Positions 47,520 through 57,289 of a stretch of 64,000 bases of DNA are shown here, one piece after another. Every line of letters starts with the position of its first letter. The first letter of the stretch is position 1. The notes under the pieces are model-generated. The model made no database searches and was not told the origin of the DNA. It was given only the letters and a program-made list of their open reading frames with translations. The position numbers and the translations under genes were made by a program. Source of the stretch: Colias croceus (lineage: Eukaryota > Arthropoda > Insecta > Lepidoptera > Pieridae); the NCBI RefSeq assembly GCF_905220415.1, contig NC_059568.1:14570001-14634000 (forward strand), in the 5' to 3' direction.

Positions 47520-48263
47520 TCATGTTACAAACCAATAGTTTGGTTTATGGCCAGCTTGCTTTGGTAGACTAACTAGTTGACATGTTTCATGATCTGAGAG
47601 AAAAACTTTCAGTATCTTACCCTGTGCTCGAGGTATATTTGTTGCAATTATATCTAGGCATGCTAGTTTACGAGTAGGTTGATTAATAAGTATATTAATG
47701 TTGAAATTTTTTAGCAAATTTTTAAACCATTTTGAAGACTGACTTTCTTTCATTACGTCAATATTAAAGTCTCCAGCCAATATGATATTTTTATTTTTGT
47801 TTGCGGTTAATTTATGAAGGAAAAGTTCAAATTTTTCGAAAAATTTTGTTATGTTTGAGTTAGGTGTTCTATATATACAAACCACGTAACAATTCATGCT
47901 TCGTAGCTCAACGGCACAACATTCAAATATTTTTTCTACTGTGTATTCGGCACAGTAGTTAATAGTCTTGCAATCAAGGGACTTGTCCAATAAAATACAA
48001 CAACCTCCACGCCTTTCTTGTGATCTACAGAAAGATGAAGCAACATAAAAATTTTCTAGAATAAGATTGCAATCCTCTCCTTTTTTGATAAAAGTTTCAG
48101 TAAGACATATTATACTAACGTTTTCTTCAATTTCTGCCAAGCATAACTCAAGCCACTCTATTTTATTCAGTATGCCTGCAATGTTTTGATGCAAAAGATA
48201 TTTACCATCAAATACTTTATGCTCGAAAAAACTCAGTCTCTTCAACCAGATTTTTTGCGTCAA
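47520..48263 (-). pseudogene. LINE ORF2, AP-endonuclease-like domain
   Basis: The domain matches the APE-type endonuclease of LINEs: QN at 26-27, TET with Glu56, Tyr131 in IYRTPNS, GDFN (164-167) and SDH (223-225). The full catalytic set is intact, so the segment could have nicked target DNA. The reading frame begins with a non-ATG codon (TTG) inside the end of ORF1, so its translation probably relied on reinitiation or frameshifting. A premature TGA ends it. Confidence 0.8.
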
Positions 48264-49359
48264 CGGTTTGCGTAAATTTATCGCTAGTATTATAATTATT
48301 AACGTATGGTAACGAACTCTCAGCTTGGGTAGATGTATCTTTATAATATTTATTTTTTAAGTTAGTAACTGTACTACTGAATTGAATTTTATTAGTTGAT
48401 TTTAATTTATTTAACCAGTCTTTGCAAACCAAAAATTCGTTACTGTAATGTTTGAATTCTAGTTCTGTATTAATTTTATAACATATTCTATTAAGGTAGT
48501 TACTGTGAGAGTTAAAATATTTTTCACGAACATTCAAGAATGTGCAATTCGGGTATTTTATACATATTTGTCTTAAATAATTATTAATAAGATTTTCATT
48601 TAAATATCTGTTTTTAACAATATTAAGTATAATCACACTAGTGTCCTTTAAATATCGGAGTATAGCCGCAGTTTCGGCCATAAAGTGGAATGGGTTATCA
48701 TCGTGTTCTCCTAAACTTAGAATAAATTTATCCGTCGGTCTTGTTTTTATTTTGTAACATGGTGCTGTTATGTCTTCTGTGAGAGCAAAAGGTTTTGTTA
48801 TTGATGATATTTCATATTTTGATGTGTAACGGTGAAGTCGAACAGCCATGTCTACACATTGTTGGCCGCCGAAAATAAAAAGACGTTCTTTAGATTTATT
48901 TTCCATTATTGTATTGTTAATGCTCGAGTCTGGTTTTTGCAAGGTTGTTAAATTTTTTGACTGATTGTTTAAGGTTAATTCTAAAGGGTTTTCTTTATCA
49001 AAATCGATTCTTCGTTTAACTTTTATGATATTTAGCGATGAAAAAGTTGTGATCCTCTTTTTAGTTTTTTGATCGGTGTATAACTTATTAAATACAATAA
49101 TTTTTCTTTCTAGCTCGTTAATTTTTTTCTTTAAACTGTTATTTTCTAAAATAAGTTGATCTATTTCGCTATTTGCGCTGTCTAACAAGGTCTGTAAAGT
49201 AGTAATTTTTTCCTTTAATTCGTCTAATTCAAAGTTCATTGTAGAAAGATCCGGTAAACTTTTTGAATCTTCGTTGTAGCTAGGTGATGTCTCTAAACAA
49301 ATATCATCCATACTTCGATTAACCTTGCGTCTGCGAAATGTTACATTTTGCGATTCCAT
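48217..49359 (-). CDS. LINE ORF1 with coiled coil and possible SGNH-hydrolase-like domain
   Basis: An intact 380-codon frame. Residues about 43-94 form a strong leucine-heptad coiled coil (NFELDELKEKITTLQTLL onward), expected to trimerise or multimerise an RNA-chaperone ORF1 protein. Residues about 158-290 have an alternating strand/helix pattern (LFIFGGQQ, KFILSLGEHDDN, VIILNIVKN, CTFLNVREKYF), resembling the esterase/SGNH-type ORF1 of some CR1/L2-group elements. The Ser of a GDS motif is not seen (GGQQ instead), so activity is doubtful. No zinc knuckles (CCHC) are present, unlike Jockey Gag-like ORF1 proteins. The SGNH assignment is tentative. Confidence 0.65.
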   Translation of the reverse strand: MESQNVTFRRRKVNRSMDDICLETSPSYNEDSKSLPDLSTMNFELDELKEKITTLQTLLDSANSEIDQLILENNSLKKKINELERKIIVFNKLYTDQKTKKRITTFSSLNIIKVKRRIDFDKENPLELTLNNQSKNLTTLQKPDSSINNTIMENKSKERLFIFGGQQCVDMAVRLHRYTSKYEISSITKPFALTEDITAPCYKIKTRPTDKFILSLGEHDDNPFHFMAETAAILRYLKDTSVIILNIVKNRYLNENLINNYLRQICIKYPNCTFLNVREKYFNSHSNYLNRICYKINTELEFKHYSNEFLVCKDWLNKLKSTNKIQFSSTVTNLKNKYYKDTSTQAESSLPYVNNYNTSDKFTQTVDAKNLVEETEFFRA

Positions 49360-49439
49360 GACTAATATTTCTTAAAGATTTCTTATTAGAAAATTTTAAA
49401 TATAAAATTAAAAATTATAATAATATGATGTCTTGAGGT

Positions 49440-49545
49440 ACCCGGTTGGATTCGATCTCCGGTCTTCACGGTTAGTTAAGTTGGTCACTTACTGTACAGA
49501 GCTAACTACGCTTATCGATTGCTTTCGAATTGTTAGTATAGTTTA
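49440..49545 (-). other. tRNA-like or SINE-head relic
   Basis: Minus strand: GCGTAGTTAGCTCTGTACAG, then GACCGGAGATCGAATCC, then a GGGTACC end. The order resembles an A box (TAGCTCTGTACAG) and B box (AGATCGAATCC) of a tRNA. The region between is longer than in a normal tRNA fold and no clean cloverleaf can be drawn, so I do not call a tRNA gene. Confidence 0.25.
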
Positions 49546-50256
49546 TAGCTACGATGTTGATTCATAACATAAATGAGTCATCCTTCTTTTGTTCTGACAG
49601 CTGTTGATACACTTGAACACTGCTAACGGTTTTTACACTGAGACAATAAAATAATGCTTATTTGCAACTTATTGTCACTGCAATGATTAATTATTTTCGT
49701 TACCAGGCAGTTTCAAATAAAGTTTCAAAAGTTGTATGATCAAAAGATTTTCCACCTTTCCAAATATCATCAATACCTAAGATATATTTATACAAGTAGA
49801 CACGTAATAAAATCGCGGACGTAGGTAATGAATTTACATATAAAAGGCATTTATTTCTGAGTAGGATCCGCGCGGACCCCAGGGGGCTCGTGAGAACTTT
49901 GAGAATAGTAACATTTCGCGCCATTACCGTAGTAATATAGTCTGCCCCTTTATAGAACTAGCGACCTCGTTTTATCTGACACTAGTAACTAAAAAAAGAG
50001 CGCGTGTGCTGAGCACAGTTGTCAGAAGTGTAACTTCTTTGGAAAGATTCAATGAGACCAAAATCTTCACCTCATTCCATGACGTGACGGTATTTCCATG
50101 ACGCGACCATGAAATTTTACTCTCAACGCGCCTATAGAGTTTTACTTCAAAAAGAGTAGGTACTGTAGGAGAGGGTAGGTAGGTTTCTATTAGTGAAAGC
50201 CTGTGCTTTTACTGTAAAATGCTGAGAGGTAATACGATGAGCATGTAGGTTTAGTA

Positions 50257-50598
50257 TAGTTCAGGATACATCGCCCATTTTTGCAAGTGACTACTATCAA
50301 GCTGTTTTTCCGTTTGTAGCTTTATTTTGATGAGACACCGAATAATTATTTTTTAATAATATTTTTTCGAATAATTTAGGTAATCAAAATCTTGAGATTG
50401 AACCAAAAAAAAATTCAGTTAGTAATAAATATTTGAGAACCATCAAATCAAAAAATGTTATCCTTGTTATCTCTGTTAGCTACCACAATCGAGAGTTTCA
50501 TACACGAAATTATTGGGCGTCTCATCAAAATAAAGCTACAAACGGAAAATTAGCTTGATAGTAGTCACTTGCAAAAATGGGCGATGTATCCTGAACTA
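50257..50598. mobile_element. 342-bp MITE with ~85-bp inverted repeats
   Basis: TAGTTCAGGATACATCGCCC opens the element and its complement closes it at 50598. The inverted match continues through GCAAGTGACTACTATCAAGC and TAGCTTTATTTTGATGAGAC. The 170-bp centre is AT-rich. TA at both edges, or GTA just outside, could be the target duplication. Tc1/mariner-like mobilisation is possible but unproven. Confidence 0.8.
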
Positions 50599-50602
50599 GT
50601 AG

Positions 50603-51724
50603 TTTTTAAGTGCATACATCGTTCATATGTAATGTTTCATACATGTTTATAAAGAGCTTATTATTATTTATTAATATCAAACATAGATAAGTAATAATAA
50701 CCTTTTGATAAATATGCCTTTATTAATAATATTAGTTTAAACTTTTATTAGATGATTTGTAGCTAAAAATATTTTTACGCAAATGATGTGGCAAAGAAAC
50801 ATACATCCAAAACCCGCTGAATCCCATATTTTAGTTGTTTACCTAAATATTAATACTTGCAACAATGTATCCACTTTGTTGCAATAGTTATGATTTGTAA
50901 GGAAGTGATTAAGGAGAATCGCCCACTCAACCGTCGCGACGACATCCCTAATCGTTTCTAAGAAGACTCGATCTTTGGTACTGTTTAAACATAGAATAAA
51001 TCAGTTACACACTAACCATCTTATTGTACAGGCCTTAATTAAATTCATTTAAATTAAAATATATTTTTTAAAGACATCCCGCGGTCACTGGACCTTGACT
51101 AGGTATCAATAAGTCTAGTTAAAAGCAATCATAATACTGATAATAGCTATTAACTACAAGGAAAATTACAGAATGATTAGTTTCTCAAAACAACAACACC
51201 GTTTCCCAGTAGCAATTACAGAACTTGTAACAATATTTTCTGTTCATAATACAGTTTACAATTCGCAAATAAACAGTTTTGTGTGAGCACTGAGCCGCGA
51301 AATATGGAATATAAAGTGAGATTGCACAAAGCTTCAAACAATTATTATACTTGCTGCAATTTTCAATTTTATTTCCACGGAGTCGAGTAAAGAGCGGCGT
51401 AGAACAAATAATGTTGAATTATTTTTCCATTCGAGAGAGTTTCTCAATTGAATTACGTGGTGATAGTCTTAATTAGAGGGAATGAATAGGAATTTTTCAG
51501 AGAAATGAATGTTAAAGGAACATCATTTGGGTAAGTTTTATCTACTAGCTAAGTGTGCTTAGAAGATTTTGTGATTAGCATGTTTTACATGTAAGTAATA
51601 GAGATCTAAAAATCCCATGTTCGGTTCGGTGAAAAAAAGTTCTAATACAGATAAAAAATATCTCAGGTTCAAGGGTCGGATAAAAAAATAGAATTTAATT
51701 TAAATGAATTACTTCACAGTTTTT
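50603..51724. other. AT-rich DNA, no gene recognised
   Basis: No domain-bearing frame or paired inverted ends were found. A CpG-bearing sentence at 50920-50970 (AACCGTCGCGACGACATCCC) stands out but has no linked coding frame. Confidence 0.3.
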
Positions 51725-51910
51725 TTTCAAAGAAAAATCCGCATAGTTCCCGTTCCCGTGGGATTTCCGGGATGGCGTCATTTTCCCGGGATAAAAAGTA
51801 GCCTGTTGATGTTCTTTCTCGGGTATCAAAATATCTCCATACCAAATTTCATGCAAATTGGTTCAGTAGTTTAGGCGTGATTGAGTAACAGTAATATTAG
51901 TAGATATGGA
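51725..51910 (-). mobile_element. Helitron-like element, reverse, 3'-deleted
   Basis: Contains ATCCGCATAGTTCCCGTTCC and TTGGTTCAGTAGTTTAGGCG, as in 40118-40354, but the GC-rich stem and CTAG at the left are missing. Confidence 0.6.
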
Positions 51911-52340
51911 TTGCACAAATAAATCAAGACACAATAATATAATTAAAATAGTAACAATAAAATACAATGATTTGATTGCCTAAAACACTTCAGTGCCTTA
52001 GAGAATACGTGCATATACATGTTCCTGTCAGTCCTTAGCCTGATCTCTCTAATACATCTATAGGTCTATAGCATAGGAAGGGAAAGCTTTCTCTTAGACA
52101 GTCTAATCTCAATCGAGACTGTTTGGAAGCGGAAGGATGGACAGCTACTAAAATGGATTCATGAGGCCAATTCAGGTTCTATTACTGAAATGTAATATGA
52201 TTTCTCGTCTTTTCATTTGACTTTTGATTGAAACTACTATTTAAGGCACTGTATATAGAGAATCAAACTTCAGATTTTATCCCATCGTAATAAAGCAGTC
52301 AAAATATATTTTTTTTCTTATGCAATACAAAAAGCTACCT

Positions 52341-52467
52341 TATCTATATAAGTATTTATTTAAAATTATATATGTATCAGCCATCTGTTTTCCATAACAC
52401 AAGCGAAAGCTTAGTATGGGATCAGATCGTGCCGTGTGTGAAAATTGTCCTGAAATATTTATTATTT
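52341..52467 (+). mobile_element. SINE, 3' half
   Basis: TCAGCCATCTGTTTTCCATA, AGCTTAGTATGGGATCAGAT, GTGTGAAAATTGTCCTGAAA. The tRNA-like head is missing. Same family as 41924. Confidence 0.7.
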
Positions 52468-52877
52468 ACCTTCCATAAAATATTTATAAGAATCACTTAC
52501 TAGCTCTTACCTGTCCTTTACCTTTGATGTTTTTAATTAACAATATCAAATGCAACAAAACAAACATTCAATTAATTTAAGTTAAGCTAGTTTTTGTTTT
52601 AAATGGGGACAAAGTAAAGATTTAAAGTTGAGCTAAGTCGCACTGTTTGTCGCTAACTGTGTTGGGGAAACAGGAACTTTGTGTAACTTGACTAAAGTCG
52701 ACTAAGTTGACTCAAGTTAGTTTTCGTTTGCCCAAACAAATGCGGGGCGGAAATTATTTGACAAAAGTTACAATTCACGAGGAATATTGTTTTCTTGGCA
52801 CTTCGTGTGATGGTGGTTTTAATGTATTGTTGTTGGTTATAAGTATTTAATTAGTTTTGTTTCTAAGTTATATAGAA

Positions 52878-53050
52878 CTAGCGGTCCGCTCCGGCTACGC
52901 CCGTGGTACATATTTCGCAATAAAAGGTAGTCTATGTTCTTTCTCAGGGTCTAAAGATTGTATGTACCAAATTTCATCAAAATCGATTGAGAGGTTTAAG
53001 CGGGAATGCGTAACAGACAGACAGACAGAGTTACTTTCGCATACATTCTG
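52878..53050 (-). mobile_element. Helitron-like element, reverse
   Basis: CTAGCGGTCCGCTCCGGCTA at the left, then a (GACA)n run and GAGTTACTTTCGCATACATT at the right. Body diverged from the 35046 copy. Confidence 0.65.
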
Positions 53051-54019
53051 TTTATATAGCTTATCTATGAGTGAAAATGACAAATAATGTATTACATTAA
53101 TGTTAAAAGCTGCTTTTTTAAATTTATCAAGCAATATTTGCAATGGAAATGGTTTATCTTATTTACGTTGTATTACCGTCTGTATTTGACATTGTGCAAT
53201 GTATTTATATTGAAAAGAAAAATACGTTTGCAAGTGAATACTTGAATAATAAAATGTTTTGTTTCAACTATTACTTGGTATAGGTATTCTGTCGTCAAAA
53301 ATTGCATTAGGGCTGATTTTTCAATCGTTGGTTAAAACTTATTCATCGAATAACGTACTAAACTACCATTTTAAAAATGTATTCTAATTGTCCGTATTTG
53401 ACAGTTTACAGGTGACATTTTAAAATGTTCGTGTAATACTTTATTGGACGGATAAATTTTAACCAACGTATGAAAAATCGGATAACGTAAAGCTTGTTAC
53501 ACCAGTATATACATACGATTAATTATTTTTTGGCATTTGTTTTAATACGATGATGATGATTATGATGAAAATTATGGCGATAAAGAAAAATGCAGAGCAT
53601 TTAAGTTAAATTTTCTAACAACCAAAACCCTAACCCTAGTATCAATATTATCTTTATAAATATCGTTAGGTATATAAAGTATTTTCTCGTTTTTTTTTAA
53701 GTGGGGAAATCTTCCAAAGATACCCGAGGAAGGAGCCGTGGGTTACGCCGCATTTTTACCGACTAAAACCCCACACCTACCTAATAAATATTCATAATAT
53801 ACATTTACAAACTACTTACACATTACACAAATATTTAACGGATTTATTTATCGATTTATTTTAGAATAGACAGTCCAAACGTGTCCGTACTCCGTGTCCA
53901 CGCTCGCTGTAAGCTGGTAAAGTGTTCCAAGCTTCCTTCACTTATTTATGAATCGCATTAAAATCTGCTTAAAAGTAAGCTTAAAAGTATCTTATTTTTA
54001 AATATCATGTTTAAAATCG

Positions 54020-54264
54020 TAGGAAAGTTAAAACTGTACATTGAATATTTTATAAAAACATATTTGGGGCGATCTATAATCGACATCGAAGCCAAATTAC
54101 AGTTTATAGGATTTTTGTCATGTTTGTCTGTTTGCCTCTATGTTTGTATGTTTGAAAACTCAAAAGGTACTACATAGATTTACTTCATTTGCATGACACT
54201 AACAAGTGCGTCAATATATAGAAGTGAAGCAAAGAGGGTAAAACCGCGGGGCACAGTTAATCTT
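54020..54264 (+). mobile_element. Helitron-like element, decayed
   Basis: AAAACTGTACATTGAATATT and ATCTATAATCGACATCGAAG parallel the 40470 family body. It closes GTAAAACCGCGGGGCACAGT without the CTAG. Confidence 0.45.
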
Positions 54265-54739
54265 AAAAAAAAAACTGTTATTTATCACGACATTTAAGCG
54301 AATCCCCTTGGGCGAGAACAAAATGTACATTTCCACCCGTTTGAAGTTTATCGTTTTGTTTCACAACATTGTTTTTCTGTTTTCTTTCACACTTCTTTAT
54401 TTCTAAGTAGATTACCGGAGCGGTTTAATTTCTTTCAATCATATACAGTTGCGCATTCGAAGTGAGGAATTTTCTCGAGTTAAAAGACATGTGTTGCTTG
54501 GTAAACAAATTCAATACGAGGGGTTTTTGTCGCCATGAACGTATATTCGACTTTTCTAAATACTTCATTGTTTAGCTATTAATAATTGTTTTAAAATATA
54601 TCAAATTACAAACTTTTTCATAATTAACGTATTTTATAAAAACTTAAACTTATTAAATTATTTTAAGGTTTAAAATTTAAGCATGCATTTATCGATGTTT
54701 TGATAAATGATTTTCATATGTTTTTCATATTTAACTTGT

Positions 54740-54799
54740 CGGAACGGGAACTATGCGGGTTTTTCTTTAAAAACGCGGGTGAAGCCGCGGGCGGAAAGT
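54740..54799 (+). mobile_element. Helitron-like 3' end
   Basis: Only the last 60 bases remain: GGAACGGGAACTATGCGGGT, then GAAGCCGCGGGCGGAAAGTTG, with CTAG changed to GTTG. Confidence 0.5.
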
Positions 54800-54926
54800 T
54801 GATAAAATATAGAGCAACATTTCTATAGATAGTTAATGATTTGAATGCAATTACAATATATTGTGATTAATCGTATGAATGTGAATGTAATTTTTTCATT
54901 GGATCTGATTATGTATAACGTATTTG

Positions 54927-56157
54927 TAGATAGGGAGGCGAGGTAGCTAAATGGCGTAATTCAACGGCGTCGTCGAGACTTATCAAAATCGAAAAAGAAA
55001 ATAATTTCGAAAAGAAAAGCTTCTATGGTAAAAACCATTTTAGCGGTGGGTTTGGCGTGTACGGATTTTCAAAAATGTAAAAAAAAAAACAGTTACTTGG
55101 GCATTCTCGAGCGCGTCAGATATTCATACTACGTATGCCCCAAGTGCCTCTGATAACAACGGTATACTAATCTGCCGGTTTGCGTGGTGGGGCTAGGCAT
55201 ATAAATTCGTCAAAAATGCACAAAAAAAAAAATTTACTCGAGCGCGTCAATTTTCGGAAGGGGTGTTAATTAGGCCCCAAGAAAGCTCCCCTTAAAAAAA
55301 CTGACGATTACGGCATGACGATAAGTTACGATGAATTTTTGAAAATGCAGAAAAAAAAAGTCCTTTTGAAATACTCGAGCGCGTCAGATTTTCATAGGGG
55401 AGGTGTATCTAGGTATCCTGAAAGCATATTTTCTTAATCTGATAAAAATGTTGGTGGGTTCTCTTAAACTGACCGAAAAAGGTTTGTGGGTTTCTTTTTT
55501 TTAATCATCGTTATTTCATATCAATTTTTCTTACCAAACTCAGTTTTCGAGATATACTCAAGAAACCGGGAGTTTGAGTTTTTATGATGCTTCAAGTAAA
55601 AAAAAATTAAACTTTGGACAAAAATGAAAAGAGACCTTTTTTTGTAAAATAAAATTACCTTTTTTGTTTATTTAAACTTTTTTTTTTGAAAAAGTAAAGT
55701 TCGCGACTGCTGCAACGCGTTTTTCGGAAGACGAAATGGCTCCTCCAGACTTCCGGTCATGCGGAAACCGACAGATTTTGTGTTTTTAGTAAGTTTTAGA
55801 TTATATTCTTCAAAATAAAAATAAAAAAAATCGCGATCGAGAATGCCGGGTTAACGTTTTTTTTTACAAGTTCGCGACCCTATAACTCGGCGGCGTCAAG
55901 GACTTATGGTCAGATTAATTAAATTTAGTCTTAAAACACTAAAATCAACCCCCAATATCTTAATCTGACGCGCTCGAGTATTTCAGACTATCGATTTTTT
56001 TTTACTAATCTGATCGTCTATCCTAGGCGCGCGTCACTACATATACCTAGAGCTAAATAGTGAAAAAGTTTGTTCTATTAGGTCTAAGGTGTCTCTCATA
56101 TCTTAAACTGCCACGCTCGAGTATTGCAGAAAATTCCCCTATTCGCCTCCCTATCTA
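54927..56157. mobile_element. 1.23-kb TIR element with repeated CTCGAGCGCGTCAGA motif
   Basis: TAGATAGGGAGGCGA at 54927-54941 is exactly complemented at 56143-56157. The motif (A)CTCGAGCGCGTCAGA occurs at 55106, 55237 and 55374 in one orientation, and at 55964 and 56108 in the other, at irregular spacing. The interior has long A and T runs and no transposase. TA at the edges may be the target site. Subterminal repeated motifs are usual transposase-binding sites in cut-and-paste elements. Confidence 0.65.
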
Positions 56158-56500
56158 TTGAGTGATTGTTATGAATATGTCATGAGTCATGTTTAAATAT
56201 TGTTTCATTTCATAAAAATTCAATTTTTGAGAACAGTGTTTAAATTAGTAAATCTAGAGCTTGGTGCTTTTCTCGAATATCCTTTGCTTTTGGTTTTTCC
56301 ACGCAGTGACTTTAATAATTCTAGAATAAGTAGGTATATATACTTACTTTTAATAAAAATAAATATCACTACAAAGTCGCTTTCTCTGTCCCTACATTCC
56401 TTTGTATGCTTGAATCTTTAAAACTAAGCAACGGATTTTGATGCGGTTTTTTTATAGATAGAGTGATTCAAGAGGAAGGTTTTAGTACCTATATAATTTA

Positions 56501-56774
56501 CTAGCTTACCACCCGCGGCTTCGCCCGCTTTCTCTAAAACGATTTGAGATTTAAACTATCCTCTCAAGTTGGATCGAACTGCACATGGGGTGCGAATTTT
56601 ATAATAATCGGTTAAGTGGTTTAGGAGTCCATTGAGGACAAACATGGATCGAGGCCACGAGATTATATATAAATTTAGATTTATATATAAATCTCGTGTC
56701 ACAATGTATTTTATTAATTTATTAAGATTATTAGATTTTAGACAAAGAGGGTGAAGCCGCGGGCGGTAAGCTAG
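56501..56774. mobile_element. Two Helitron-like copies in inverted orientation
   Basis: A reverse copy (56501 to about 56665, opening CTAGCTTACCACCCGCGGCT) and a shortened forward copy (about 56685-56774, closing GGGTGAAGCCGCGGGCGGTA and AGCTAG) meet at an AT-rich palindrome near 56665-56700. The pair gives matching CTAG ends facing outward. Confidence 0.6.
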
Positions 56775-57289
56775 TAATACATAAATATATAAAAAGTCGT
56801 GTGTTCCGAAGCATGTAGCCAATTTTTAAAAAGAACCAGTTTCTTTCAAAGACGCCTGAAAGAAATTGGTTGTTATTATTACAACAAGGGCACCCTTAAC
56901 GTTGTTATCGGGAAAATAAATTGAAAATGTAAAACACAATACATAAATCTCAGCGGCTTTTTCAAATGTTAATGCTATTAAAGATGGCGGACGTAGTCAC
57001 AGTTAACGTTCGTATTGAATGTTTCAGATATCCGTGTTCTGAGTTTCTTGGATATTTGAATTGTATTAAATATGAAAAAACTTTAGGTTGTACCTAATAG
57101 GTAGATATATGTAATTATATACTCTATAAATGGTTTTCTTTACAATTAAATAACATATTTGTTATTATATTTCGTATAATAATATGTTTAAAAACCACTT
57201 GACATATGTTTTTATATCATAATGTAATAATATATGTATTTTTAATATTCACATTACATGTATATATAAAATTAGAAACTCAAAAAAAA

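Larger units (their letters stand above)
44330..49370 (-). mobile_element. Non-LTR retrotransposon (LINE), nearly complete, interrupted by a TIR element
   Basis: In minus-strand order: a 5' region, ORF1 (49359-48217), ORF2 with endonuclease then reverse transcriptase (48263-45358), a 3' UTR, AATAAA-like signals and a (TTTCA)n tail at about 44330-44349. ORF1 and ORF2 overlap by 47 bp. ORF2 has one in-frame TGA (47520) and one frameshift (about 46875-46908). A 785-bp inverted-repeat element (44531-45315) sits within the 3' UTR. The domain set is that of the Jockey/CR1/L2 superclade; the exact clade needs a tree. Confidence 0.85.

Noticed and set aside
49440..49545. Functional tRNA gene on the minus strand
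   Set aside because: A-box and B-box-like words are present, but spacing and stems do not allow a standard cloverleaf.
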